Below, one piece after another: positions 9,437 through 18,197 of a stretch of DNA of 64,000 nt. The notes beneath the pieces are model-generated. The model saw only the letters and a program-made list of their open reading frames with translations, had not been told where the DNA came from and did not search any database. Position 1 is the first letter of the stretch, and each line of letters begins with the position of its first letter. This DNA is from Leucobacter rhizosphaerae. Lineage in GTDB: Bacteria > Actinomycetota > Actinomycetes > Actinomycetales > Microbacteriaceae. The stretch covers positions 868,001-932,000 of the forward strand of contig NZ_CP095043.1 of assembly GCF_022919175.1 (NCBI RefSeq), given 5' to 3'. The position numbers were made by a program, and so were the translations under genes.

Positions 9437-9843
9437 GCCTGCGCCGACCCGAGCAGCTTGCGCGCAGCGCGGCGCTTCAGCCACTTGTCGATGACAAAGG
9501 CCATGAACAGCCACCCGCCGAGCGCGGTCACGAACCACACGATGATCGGCGCGAGGATCCACGCCTGCAGCCCGTGAATGGAGATGCCACCCGGGAACAG
9601 CGTCGCGACCCAGAGCGCGAGCAGCGTCGCGATCAGACCGACACCCCCGGCGAGCGGCGCCGCGTAGCGCTGCGCGAGATTCAGGACGAACGGGCCGAGG
9701 ATCGCGTGCGCGATCGTGAACACCGCGATCGCGACGAGGAATCCGCTCACGCTCACCTCGACCCCGGGCAGGCTCAGGTGCACGATGATCAGCGCGATCG
9801 CCGCGAGGACGAGCTGGGACAGAACTTGGAACAGCAGCCGCAC
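9433..9843 (-). CDS. small four-helix membrane protein, mycobacterial 4-TMS holin-like family
   Basis: A 136-residue protein with four hydrophobic helices and a basic C-terminal tail (KWLKRRAARK). Proteins of this shape are usually placed in the phage-holin superfamily IV (mycobacterial 4-TMS family), although most are chromosomal and not proven to act as holins. No phage genes surround it. It is translationally coupled to the membrane protein downstream (4-bp overlap) and lies about 70 bp after the AI-2E family gene. Confidence 0.72.
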   Translation of the reverse strand: MRLLFQVLSQLVLAAIALIIVHLSLPGVEVSVSGFLVAIAVFTIAHAILGPFVLNLAQRYAAPLAGGVGLIATLLALWVATLFPGGISIHGLQAWILAPIIVWFVTALGGWLFMAFVIDKWLKRRAARKLLGSAQA

Positions 9844-9914
9844 GGCAGCCCCCTCACGGTGTCGCGGGCACCCTCCGCTGGGGCCCCTGCGCTCAGGCTA
9901 CTGCACGGGGCGGG

Positions 9915-11102
9915 CTAGGCGGCAGGATCCGACGCGTGCGGACGTGCCCACTTCGCCGGGCGATTGGGGCCGTCCCACACCTGGATGATCCCCCAGCCCA
10001 CGGCTGCGATCGGCACCGCGAGCACCGCGCCGAGGATGCCGCTGAGCACCGTGCCGATGGTCAGAGCGAGCAGGATGACGAGCGCGTGCAGCTTGAGCGC
10101 CCGACCCATGAGCACCGGCTGCAGCAGGTTGCCCTCGAGCTGGTTCACGAGCACCACGACACCCACGACGAGCACCGCGCTCAGCGGGCCGTTCGCGACG
10201 AGGGCGACGAGCGCGGCGAGGATGCCCGCCACCGTCGCACCGACGAGCGGGATGAACGCGAGCACGAACACGAGCACGGCGAGCGGGAGCGCCAGCGGCA
10301 CCTGGAGGATCAGCAGGCCGATCCCGATGCCGACCGCGTCGACGGCGGCCACGGCGGCCGTGCCGCGGATGTACGACCCGAGGGTGGCGACCGTCTTGTC
10401 GCCGGCGCGACGTGCACGCGCCAGCCCCTCGCCGGTGAAGGGGCGGAGCATGAAGCGCCAGATCGTGGGCCCGTCCTTCAGGAAGAAGAACAGCACCACG
10501 ACCATCAGCACGAGCCCGGTCACGAAGCTGGTGATCGCCCCCACCCCGGCGAGCGCACCGGAGCCGAACTGCGAGCTGGTCAGGAAGTCGACGACCGTGT
10601 CCTGCCACTCCGCGATCTGCTCAGCGTCGGGCGCGAACGGCAGCGTCTTGACCCAGTCGATGACCTGGGCGAAGCCGTCCTGCGCCTGCGACGAGAGGTC
10701 TTCCCACTGATCGCGCACCGCCCACACGATCAGCCAGCCGATCCCCGTCAGGATCACGACGATCCCGAGCAGCACGGCGACCGTCGCGAGCGCCGGCGGC
10801 ACGTTGCGCGCCCGGAGCCAGGACATGACCGGCGCGAACGTGCTCGCGAGGATCAGGGCGAGCAGGATCGGGATCACGACCGTGCTCAGCGTGCGCATGC
10901 CCCACACGACGCCCGCGGTGAGGATCAGGACGATGATGATCTGCAGCGAGCGGGAAGCGAGCACGCCGAACCCGTCGCCCCAGGTGCGCCGCAGGCGGGA
11001 GGCCTCGGGTGCGGCGACCGCCTGCGCGACGGACCCCTCTCGCCGAGCCTCCCCCTGCGCGGCCTCGAGCACCTCACGTCGTACGCGTCGTCCGAACCAC
11101 AT
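9915..11102 (-). CDS. AI-2E family transporter (YdiK/PerM type)
   Basis: A 395-residue membrane protein of the AI-2E transporter family (PF01594). The ATG at 11102 has GGGAG 6 nt upstream and gives the start MWFGRRVRREVLEAAQGE, with a cytoplasmic N-terminal tail of about 50 residues. Family features are the first helix pair SLQIIIVLILTAGVVWGM and PILLALILASTFAPV, the ARNVPPALATV turn, and the C-terminal block FIPLVGATVAGILAALVAL plus QLEGNLLQPVLMGRALKLHALVILLAL. Only some family members export autoinducer-2; others act as ion antiporters or stress permeases, so the substrate is left open. Confidence 0.9.
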   Translation of the reverse strand: MWFGRRVRREVLEAAQGEARREGSVAQAVAAPEASRLRRTWGDGFGVLASRSLQIIIVLILTAGVVWGMRTLSTVVIPILLALILASTFAPVMSWLRARNVPPALATVAVLLGIVVILTGIGWLIVWAVRDQWEDLSSQAQDGFAQVIDWVKTLPFAPDAEQIAEWQDTVVDFLTSSQFGSGALAGVGAITSFVTGLVLMVVVLFFFLKDGPTIWRFMLRPFTGEGLARARRAGDKTVATLGSYIRGTAAVAAVDAVGIGIGLLILQVPLALPLAVLVFVLAFIPLVGATVAGILAALVALVANGPLSAVLVVGVVVLVNQLEGNLLQPVLMGRALKLHALVILLALTIGTVLSGILGAVLAVPIAAVGWGIIQVWDGPNRPAKWARPHASDPAA

Positions 11103-11209
11103 CGTGATCTCCCATCCGAGTCGATTCGAACAGCCTATGCCCTGAGACGTCTGGGCCAGGGGCAGCAACGCTCGATGGGCGCGCCGCGCGCGCCGACCGA
11201 ACCCGTGCG

Positions 11210-12655
11210 CTACGGCTTGACGGCGCGCGAGGCGATGAAACCCCGGAGTTCGACCTCGTCGTCCGCCATCTCGGTGACGTGCTGCGGCAGGTCGAGCAGG
11301 TCCGCGAGGTGCTCCGGCATGCCGAGCCGCTCGCCGGTCGCCTCGAAGACGATGTCGGGGAACTTCTCGGGCTTCGCGGTTTCGAGCACGAGCATCGGGA
11401 TGCCCGGCTCCACGAACTCCCGGGCGACCTTCACGCCGTCGGCGGTGTGGGGGTCGATGAGCACGCCGCTCGTCGCGAACACGGAGCGGATCGTCGCGAC
11501 CCGGTCGGCGTGGGTGCTCGTGCCGCTCTGGATCCCGAACTCCTCGATGAACCGCGGCAGCTCGGCGATGAGGTTGATGCGGCCGGTCTCGTCGAGCTCG
11601 TGCCAGGCGGCGGAGAGCCGCTCGGGATCGCGACCGAGCAGATCGAAGATGAAGCGCTCGAGGTTCGATGCCTTCGAAATGTCCATCGAGGGGCTGGAGG
11701 TCGCGAACGTCTCGGCGGCCCCGCGCGGCGCGTAGGTGCCGGTGCGGAAGAACTGGTCGAGCACGTTGTTCTCGTTCGCCGCGAGCACGAGGTGCCGGAT
11801 CGGCAGGCCCATGGCGCGCGCCAGGTGACCCGAGAGGATGTTGCCGAAGTTGCCCGACGGGACCGTGAACGAGACCTCGAACCCGGCGCGCTCCCCGACG
11901 GGCACGGCATCGGTCTGCCGGAGCCAGGCCCAGAAGTAGTAGACCATCTGCGCGCTGATGCGCCCGAGATTGATCGAGTTCACGGTGCCGAGGAAGTTCT
12001 GGCGCTTGAAGGCGAGGTCGCCCGAGAGCGCCTTCACGAGGTTCTGGCAGTCGTCGAACACACCCTCGACGGCGATGTTGTGGATGTTGTCGTCGGTGAG
12101 CGAGTACATCTGCGCGCGCTGGAAGTCGCTCATGCGCCCCTGCGGGGAGAGCATGAACACGGCGACGCCGTCCTTGCCGCGCAGCGCGTACTCGGCGGCC
12201 GATCCCGTGTCACCCGACGTGGCCCCGATGATGTTCAGGGTGCGGTCGCTGCGCGCGAGCACGTACTCGAGCGCCTGCCCCAGGAACTGCATGGCCATGT
12301 CCTTGAACGCGAGCGTGGGGCCCTCCGAGAGCCCGACGAGCGAGATCTGCCCGATCGGGCTGGCCCCCTCGAGCGGAGTGAGCGGCACGATCTGCTCGCT
12401 CACGAACTTCTCGCGACTGTAGGCGGCACGGCACAGCTCGTCGAGGTCCTCCCGCGGGATATCGGTCGCGTACCGGCTCAGGATCTCCGCCGCGAGCTGC
12501 GGGTAGTCGAGGCCTCGCCACCCCTCGATCTCCTCCATCGTCACCTGGGGCACCGTTTCCGGCACCACCAGCCCGCCGTCGGTCGCGAGTCCCTCCAGGA
12601 GAATCGCGCTGTACGGTGCGGCATCCATGCCGCCGCGGGTCGAGATGTACTTCAC
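11210..12655 (-). CDS. thrC: threonine synthase
   Basis: A 481-residue PLP enzyme converting O-phosphohomoserine to threonine in the cytoplasm. The GTG start at 12655 has GGAG 8 nt upstream. N-terminal KYISTRGG, the catalytic lysine in TLAFKDMAMQFLG (Lys118) and GATSGDTGSAAEYAL are class-defining; VPSGNFGNILSG is the phosphate-binding region. Length matches the longer (E. coli-like) threonine synthase group. It stands 141 bp downstream of guaB1 with no hom/thrB neighbours in the window. Confidence 0.96.
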   Translation of the reverse strand: MKYISTRGGMDAAPYSAILLEGLATDGGLVVPETVPQVTMEEIEGWRGLDYPQLAAEILSRYATDIPREDLDELCRAAYSREKFVSEQIVPLTPLEGASPIGQISLVGLSEGPTLAFKDMAMQFLGQALEYVLARSDRTLNIIGATSGDTGSAAEYALRGKDGVAVFMLSPQGRMSDFQRAQMYSLTDDNIHNIAVEGVFDDCQNLVKALSGDLAFKRQNFLGTVNSINLGRISAQMVYYFWAWLRQTDAVPVGERAGFEVSFTVPSGNFGNILSGHLARAMGLPIRHLVLAANENNVLDQFFRTGTYAPRGAAETFATSSPSMDISKASNLERFIFDLLGRDPERLSAAWHELDETGRINLIAELPRFIEEFGIQSGTSTHADRVATIRSVFATSGVLIDPHTADGVKVAREFVEPGIPMLVLETAKPEKFPDIVFEATGERLGMPEHLADLLDLPQHVTEMADDEVELRGFIASRAVKP

Positions 12656-12796
12656 CGAGTGCTCTCCTTCGATTGTGAACGTGCGTCCATTCTCGCAGGT
12701 TCGGCTGGGCGTCGTGGGACGCCCGAGCTCCGTGCGCCGTGTGGAAGCGGAACTGCACCTCAGTGCGGCGTCGGATCTCTCCCGGGCGCGAGCGGG

Positions 12797-14266
12797 TCAC
12801 CAGCTGACGGGGAGTGCTTTTCCTTCTTCGTACCCCGCGGCGGACTGCAGGCCGACGTGCGCGCGGATATGGAATTCCTGCAGCGTGCCCGCACCGGCGT
12901 ACGTGAACGACGAACGGAGCCCCGAGGTGATCATGTCGATCAGATCCTCGACGCTCGGACGCTGCGGATCCAGGTAGATCTTCGACGACGAGATGCCCTC
13001 GGCGAAGAGCTCCTTCCGCGCGCGCTCGAAGGCGTCGAGCGCGCCGAAGCGCCCCTGCACGGCCTTCGTGGAGGCCATGCCCCACGACTCCTTGTACTGC
13101 CGGCCGTCGGCGTCGGCACGGAGCTCGCCCGGTGACTCGGCGGTGCCGGCGAACCAAGAGCCGATCATCACGGACGAGGCTCCCGCGGCGAGTGCGAGCG
13201 CCACGTCGCGGGGGTAGCGGACCCCGCCGTCGGCCCACACGTGCGCGCCCAGCTCGCGGGCCGCCTGCGCGGTCTCGAGCACGGCGGAGAACTGCGGGCG
13301 GCCGACCGCCGTCATCATGCGGGTGGTGCACATGGCGCCCGGGCCGACGCCCACCTTCAGGATCGTCGCGCCCGCGGACACGAGGTCGGTGACCCCGTCG
13401 GCGGTCACGATGTTGCCGGCGACGATCGGCAGGCCGAGTGACAGGTCGGATACGGTGCGCAGGGCGCGGAGCATGCCCTCCTGGTGGCCGTGCGCCGTGT
13501 CGACGACGAGCACGTCGGCGCCCGCGGCGGCGAGGGCCCGGACCTTGGCCGCGACGTCGCCGTTGATGCCGACCGCCGCTGCGACCACCAAGCGCCCATC
13601 GGCGTCGAGCGCGGGGGCGTAGATCGAGCGTCGCAGGGCGGAGCGGCGGGAGAGGGTGCCGACCAGGATCCCGCCTTCAACGACGCACACCGCCTCGGCG
13701 TCCTGCCCGTCGAGTGCGGCCGCCACGAGGTCGAAGGCCGCGCGCGGGTCGCCGAGCTCCGACGCGTCGACGACCGGAGCGCTTCCGCGGACCAGGTCGC
13801 CGAGGCGGGCGTCCGCCGGCACTGCGGCGAGCCGGGTCGCCGAGAGCACGCCGCGGACGTCACGCGCGGCGATGCCGGACGCGGCCGCGTCGGCGACCAC
13901 GACGCTCTGCCCCTCGGCACGCGGAATCAACCGGAGCGCCTCCGCGGCGGTGGCGGACGGTGCGAGCACGAGCGGAGCGTCGAAGGCGACGGGTTGCGCC
14001 TTCACCCAGCGCACCGCGCGTTCCATGTCGGCCATCGCCAGATCCTGCGGCAGCACGGCGAGACCGCCGCGACGCGCGAGCACCGCGGCGAGCCGCGGTC
14101 CGGTGACCGAGTTCATATTCGAGGCGACGAGCGGCAGCGTCGCGGCGGTGCCGTCCCCTGGCGCGAGCGCGACGTCGAGGCGGCTCCGGATCGCGGAGTG
14201 CCGCGGCACCAGGAAGACGTCGGAATAGGTCAGATCGACGGTGGGCATCGCCCCGATAAACTCCAT
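12797..14266 (-). CDS. guaB1: GuaB1-type IMPDH family protein (probable GMP reductase)
   Basis: A 489-residue member of the IMPDH/GMP reductase family, of the actinobacterial GuaB1 subgroup. A TIM barrel (LTYSDVFLVP, PLVASNMNSVTG, and the active-site loop with VGVGPGAMCTTRMMTAVG containing the catalytic Cys) is interrupted by a region with two CBS-like segments at about residues 95-220. In mycobacteria the GuaB1 paralogue has been described as a GMP reductase and not an IMP dehydrogenase; that role here is inference by family. The start is ATG at 14266; a second ATG six codons inside (MPTVDLTYSD) is an alternative. No purine genes adjoin it. Confidence 0.88.
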   Translation of the reverse strand: MEFIGAMPTVDLTYSDVFLVPRHSAIRSRLDVALAPGDGTAATLPLVASNMNSVTGPRLAAVLARRGGLAVLPQDLAMADMERAVRWVKAQPVAFDAPLVLAPSATAAEALRLIPRAEGQSVVVADAAASGIAARDVRGVLSATRLAAVPADARLGDLVRGSAPVVDASELGDPRAAFDLVAAALDGQDAEAVCVVEGGILVGTLSRRSALRRSIYAPALDADGRLVVAAAVGINGDVAAKVRALAAAGADVLVVDTAHGHQEGMLRALRTVSDLSLGLPIVAGNIVTADGVTDLVSAGATILKVGVGPGAMCTTRMMTAVGRPQFSAVLETAQAARELGAHVWADGGVRYPRDVALALAAGASSVMIGSWFAGTAESPGELRADADGRQYKESWGMASTKAVQGRFGALDAFERARKELFAEGISSSKIYLDPQRPSVEDLIDMITSGLRSSFTYAGAGTLQEFHIRAHVGLQSAAGYEEGKALPVSW

Positions 14267-14409
14267 GCCCCCACGCTACCGCGACGGGATCGGCGGCACA
14301 TGGGTGCGCGGGAACGGTGGCGCCCGAACACCGTTTCACTAGGATGGTTGTGGCCGGGTCCGAGTGAGGCCTTGGCGACAGTCCCCCAGCAACGGATCGG
14401 AACGCAGCC

Positions 14410-15434
14410 ATGTCAGACACGCAGAACCCGGGCGATCAGGTTCCGGATCAGCCGGCACCCACCCCCGACGCCCCCGCTCCGGCGGCGAACCCCGCGGACG
14501 CCCAGCCCACGACCCCGCTGACGCCGCCCCCGCACCGCAGGCGCCGCAGGGCATGCAGCCCCCGCAGGGGATGCAGCCGCCGCAGGGCATGCAGCCGCCG
14601 CAGGGCGTCCAGCCCCCGCAGAGCGTCCAGTCGCCGCAGGCTCCGCAGGTGGTTCAGCCGCCGCAGGCACCTCAGGCCCCCTACGTCGCGCCGACCGCGC
14701 AGCAGCCGGGAACCCCCGGTGTCGGCCAGCCGCCGCTCCCCCCGGTCCCGCCGCAGCAGCCCGGATACGGCGGCTACCCGGGCGCGCAGCAGCCGGTCGT
14801 GACGCAGCCCAAGGGCCTTGCGATCGCGGCCCTCATCGTCGGTATCGCCAGCCTCGTGTTCTGCTGGATCCCGTTCATCGGCATCCTCGGCGGCATCGCC
14901 GCGGTGATCCTCGGCATCATCGCGCTCAAGAAGGCGCAGTCCAAGGGCATGTCCATCACCGGCCTCATCACCGGTGCGCTCGCGGTGATCGCCGCCGGCA
15001 TCATCCTGATCGTCACCGTGATCTTCTTCGGCGCACTCGCCGCGAGCGGCGACCAGGCGGTCCGTGAGCTCGAGCAGCTGTCCGAGGAGCTCGAGAGCTC
15101 GACGCCGGCCGTGCCCGACACCACGGAGGCCCCCTCCGAGAGCTCCGACTCCGGCGCAGTGGGATCGGGCGAGCTGTCACCCGAGTTCTGCACCGCGCTC
15201 GACGGGCTCGTGACCGCCAGCACCGGGTCGAGCACCGCATCGGCGGAGATCCCGCCCGAGCTGCTCGAGGCCTACCGCCAGATCTCGGTGATCCCGAGCC
15301 CGAACCAAGCCGTCTATCAGCAGTTTTACGAGTTCATGAAGGACCCGGTCGCCGCAGCGAGCGACCCGGCCTTCTCGGACTCGCTCGAGGGCTTCACCGA
15401 CGCGATCTTCGACGACACGATGGCCTGCCTGTAA
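14410..15434 (+). pseudogene. DUF4190 membrane protein, frameshifted in the Pro/Gln-rich head
   Basis: The natural start ATG at 14410 (MSDTQNPGDQVPDQPAPTPD) reads in one frame, while the PQGMQP repeats and the membrane domain read in another. Restoring one C in the C5 run at 14527-14531 would join the two as TPPPAPQAPQG, giving about 341 residues. The second part holds a DUF4190 double-helix domain (GLAIAALIVGIASLVFCWIP and the LKKAQSKGMSITGLI hinge), an acidic Glu/Ser linker, and a C-terminal domain with one early Cys and one terminal Cys. Either the base call is wrong in a C-rich stretch, or the gene is genuinely broken, or translation begins at an internal ATG in the repeat. The protein is otherwise well conserved in codon use. 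Confidence 0.7.
14544..14633 (+). repeat. five 18-bp tandem units encoding PQGMQP
   Basis: Five consecutive 18-bp units (first unit CCGCAGGGCATGCAGCCC) encode PQGMQP or PQGVQP/PQSVQS. The units diverge slightly toward the 3' end. They lie inside the Pro/Gln-rich cytoplasmic head of the DUF4190 protein, right after the apparent frameshift. Confidence 0.9.
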
Positions 15435-15514
15435 CCGTTCCACCACGCACGGTGCGGCCTGGGGCCTCGCGCTCCGGCCGCACCACCGTTCGCACCAGTC
15501 CTTAGGGGAGACAG

Positions 15515-15952
15515 ATGTTCAAGGGTTTCAAAGAGTTCCTGCTGCGGGGCAACGTCGTCGATCTCGCGGTCGCCGTTGTCATCGGCGCGGCGTTCAACAC
15601 CGTCGTGCAGAAGGTGGTCGACGCGCTGATCAATCCGATCATCGGCATGGTCTTCAAGGCCGACTCGCTCGACGGCGCGATGATCGTCGGGTTACCGGGC
15701 GGCGGCGAGATCGCGTTCGGCGCCGTCATCGGGGCCGTGCTGAACTTCGTGATCGTCGCGGCGGTCGTGTACTTCGTGTTCGTCCTGCCGATGAACAAGC
15801 TGCGGAAGCCGACGCCGGAGTCGCCGGCCGTGCCGAGCGAGCAGGAACTGCTCACCGAGATCCGCGACCTGCTGCAGGCGCAGGCGGCCACGAATGGCGG
15901 TGCGGCACCAGGCGCAGCGGCCGGCCCGTCGGATCGCACGCCGCGCCACTAG
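15515..15952 (+). CDS. mscL: large-conductance mechanosensitive channel
   Basis: A 145-residue MscL homologue that opens a wide pore under membrane tension and so protects against hypo-osmotic shock. The start MFKGFKEFLLRGNVVDLAVA contains the amphipathic N-terminal helix and TM1; GAVIGAVLNFVIVAAVVYF is TM2; the C-terminal helix carries the EIRDLLQAQ bundle. Length is typical (Mycobacterium MscL is about 151). A GGGGAGA ribosome site lies 7 nt upstream. It follows the DUF4190 gene by 80 bp and converges on the M20 peptidase gene. Confidence 0.97.
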   Translation: MFKGFKEFLLRGNVVDLAVAVVIGAAFNTVVQKVVDALINPIIGMVFKADSLDGAMIVGLPGGGEIAFGAVIGAVLNFVIVAAVVYFVFVLPMNKLRKPTPESPAVPSEQELLTEIRDLLQAQAATNGGAAPGAAAGPSDRTPRH

Positions 15953-15973
15953 GGCGCACGTCCTCGCCGGGCG

Positions 15974-17440
15974 CTAGCCCGCGCGCCGGTTCAGGCGCGC
16001 GAGGAACAGCGCCTCGGTGAGGATCGACTTGCGGAACGTCTCGAGGTGCAGCGACTCGTTCGGGCTGTGCGCACGCCCGTCGGGATCCTCGACCCCCGTG
16101 ACGAGGATCTGCGCACTCGGGAACTCCTCGACCAGCTCGGCGATGAACGGGATCGAACCGCCAACCCCGATGTCGACGGGAGCGACGCCCCACGCGTCCG
16201 CCATCGCGCCGCGCACCTCCGCCACCGCCCAGCCGCTCGTGTCGACCTGGAACGCCTGGCCGAGGCCCGCGTCCTCGAACGTCAGCTTCGCGCCGAACGG
16301 GGCGTGCGCCTCGAGGTGCCGCGTGATCGCGGCGTACGCGGCCTCGGGATCCTGACCCGGTGCGATGCGCGCGCTCACCCGCACCCGCGCGCGGGGCACC
16401 AGGGTGTTCGACGCGTTGGCCACGTCGGGGGCATCGATCCCGGTGATGGAGATCGCGGGCTGGGCCCAGAGCCGCGACAGGATCTCGCCGCGCCCGATCG
16501 GGCTGACGCCGTCGAGCAGCCCCGTCTCCTCCCGCAGCCGCGCCTCGCTGTACACCGGCACGTCCAGATCGGCTGTGTGCAGTCCCGCGACCGCCACCGC
16601 ACCGTCCGCGTCCCACAGGCTGTCGAGGAGGCGCACGGTCGCGAGCATGGCGTCGGGCACCGCTCCCCCGAACATGCCCGAGTGCGACGCCCGGTCGAGC
16701 GTCTCGACCGTCACGTTGAATGCCACCGCACCGCGCAGCGCCACGGTGAGCGCGGGGGTGTCGACGTCCCAGTTCGAGGAGTCGGCGACGATGATCGCGT
16801 CGGCGGCGAGCAGGTCCCGGTTCTCGCGCAGGAAGTTGCCGAACGACTGCGACGCCCACTCCTCCTCGCCCTCGATGAAGAGCGCGATGCCGAGGTCGAG
16901 GTCGGTGTTGGTATCGGTGTTGGCACCGGATCCCGCGGCACCCAGCGCCTCGGCGTGGGATCCCGCGGCACCCAGCGCCTCGGTGAGCGCGCGGATCGCG
17001 CCGATGTGCGACATCACTCCGGCCTTGTCGTCCGCGGCGCCGCGGCCGTAGAGCCGGCCGTCGCGCCGCGTGGGCTCGAACGGAGGCGTCTCCCAGTCCT
17101 CGTCCTTGCCCGGGGGCTGCACGTCGTGGTGCGCGTAGAGCAGCACGGTCGGGCGCCCGTTCCGGGGTTCCCGCCGGGCCACGACCGCGGGCTGCCCGAG
17201 CTCGTCGCCGCCCTCGACGGGCGCGCGCCGCACATCGACGACGTCGAAGATGCCGAGCCCGCGCAGCTGTTCGGCGATGGCTTCGGCACTGTGCGCGACG
17301 TGCGCCGGATCGAACGCCGGCCACGACACCGAGGGGATCCGCACGAGCTCCGACAGCTCCTCGACGGTGGCGTCGAACCGGGCGGCGACGCGCTCGCGGA
17401 CGACCGCGTCCAGCGGGTGTTCGGTGCTTTGGTGGTCCAC
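15974..17440 (-). CDS. M20-family dipeptidase
   Basis: A 488-residue metallopeptidase of the M20 (CNDP/DapE-like) family that hydrolyses dipeptides in the cytoplasm. The GTG at 17440 has GAGGAGG 6 nt upstream. Metal-binding motifs are visible: YAHHDVQP (His, Asp), GRGAADDKAG (bridging Asp), FIEGEEEWAS (catalytic Glu pair), and VADSSNWD. The dimerisation domain includes DRASHSGMFGGAVPD. Odd feature: between the GRGAADDKAG and EGEEE motifs there is an extra Ala/Gly-rich stretch made by a 30-bp in-frame duplication (ALGAAGSHAEALGAAGS), absent from ordinary family members. Confidence 0.92.
   Translation of the reverse strand: MDHQSTEHPLDAVVRERVAARFDATVEELSELVRIPSVSWPAFDPAHVAHSAEAIAEQLRGLGIFDVVDVRRAPVEGGDELGQPAVVARREPRNGRPTVLLYAHHDVQPPGKDEDWETPPFEPTRRDGRLYGRGAADDKAGVMSHIGAIRALTEALGAAGSHAEALGAAGSGANTDTNTDLDLGIALFIEGEEEWASQSFGNFLRENRDLLAADAIIVADSSNWDVDTPALTVALRGAVAFNVTVETLDRASHSGMFGGAVPDAMLATVRLLDSLWDADGAVAVAGLHTADLDVPVYSEARLREETGLLDGVSPIGRGEILSRLWAQPAISITGIDAPDVANASNTLVPRARVRVSARIAPGQDPEAAYAAITRHLEAHAPFGAKLTFEDAGLGQAFQVDTSGWAVAEVRGAMADAWGVAPVDIGVGGSIPFIAELVEEFPSAQILVTGVEDPDGRAHSPNESLHLETFRKSILTEALFLARLNRRAG
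16928..16983. repeat. 30-bp in-frame direct duplication inside the M20 dipeptidase
   Basis: A 26-bp block beginning GGATCCCGCGGCACCCAGCG occurs at 16928-16953 and again at 16958-16983, with period 30. It duplicates an EALGAAGS segment in the protein. Next to it a shorter GGTGTTGG/TATCGGTGTTGG repeat encodes NTDTNTD. Confidence 0.9.
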
Positions 17441-17623
17441 AGGGTCCTCCTCGGGGGTGCGCGTGCGGGGTCGCGTGCGGGGTCCAGACCAGCCTAGCGA
17501 GGCGGGCTGGATCGTCAGCGCTGTCGGAGATCTCACGACCGCAGGAGCGTTACGCCCCGCACCCTCCGTCCTGCGTGACATCTCCTTCAGAAGTGGCGCG
17601 GCAGTCGTGCCGCAGTGGGAATC

Positions 17624-17700
17624 GAGCGCGGTGGCGGGGGGCGAGCGCGGTGGCGGGGGGGCGAGCGCGGTGGCGAGCGCGGTGGCGAGCGCGGTGGCGG
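17624..17700. repeat. GAGCGCGGTGGCG tandem array
   Basis: The 13-mer GAGCGCGGTGGCG begins at 17624, 17643, 17663, 17675 and 17687; the last three are spaced 12 bp and the first three about 19-20 bp with extra G runs. The array fills the space just upstream of the YdeI-like gene, where its promoter would be expected. Confidence 0.85.
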
Positions 17701-17729
17701 GCGCCGATCCGCGGGTCTACGATGGCGCC

Positions 17730-18179
17730 ATGGCACTGCACCTCGAGACCACCCTGCTCGCGCAGGGACCGGCGACCGCGATCGAGCTCACCGACGACCA
17801 GGTGGCGGCGCTCGGCGGCGGCACACGCGCGGCCGTCATCGTGACGATCGGCGGCCGCACCGCCCGGCTGCGGCTCGGCGTCATGGGCGGCAAGAACCTC
17901 ATCGGCCTGTCGAAGGCCTCGCGCGCCGAGCTCGGCGTGGAGATCGGCGACACGGTCTCCGCGGACATCGAGCTCGACAGCGCGCCCCGCGAGATCCAGG
18001 TGCCGGAGGACCTGGCCGCGGCGCTTGATGCCGACCCCCGCGTGCGGGCCGCCTTCGACGCGCTCGCCCCGTCGCACCGCAAGGAGCACGTGCGGGCCGT
18101 CGTGGAGGCGAAGCGGTCCGAGACCCGCGCGCGCCGGATCGCCTCGACGGTCGAGACGGTCCGCGCTTCGCTGGCGTAG
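17730..18179 (+). CDS. DUF1905/YdeI-type protein
   Basis: A 149-residue protein. Residues 1-95 match the DUF1905 beta-barrel (LETTLLAQGPATAIELTDDQV, VTIGGRTARLRLGVMGGKNL, VSADIELDSAPREIQVPEDL); the remainder is the YdeI/OmpD-associated helical tail with the SHRKEHVRAVVEAKRSETRARR motif. The family is linked in some reports to bacteriocin tolerance, but the biochemical role is unknown. The ATG at 17730 is preceded by the GC-rich tandem array and lacks a clear ribosome site, so translation may be leaderless. It converges on the YihY gene. Confidence 0.85.
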   Translation: MALHLETTLLAQGPATAIELTDDQVAALGGGTRAAVIVTIGGRTARLRLGVMGGKNLIGLSKASRAELGVEIGDTVSADIELDSAPREIQVPEDLAAALDADPRVRAAFDALAPSHRKEHVRAVVEAKRSETRARRIASTVETVRASLA

Positions 18180-18197
18180 GCGAACGCCCGACCCCAG

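Noticed and set aside
9433..9843. Prophage lysis gene
   Set aside because: The holin-like protein is isolated among housekeeping genes; no endolysin, capsid or integrase gene is near.
16900..16990. CRISPR-like repeats
   Set aside because: Only two copies with a 4-bp gap, in frame inside a peptidase gene; no spacers or cas genes.
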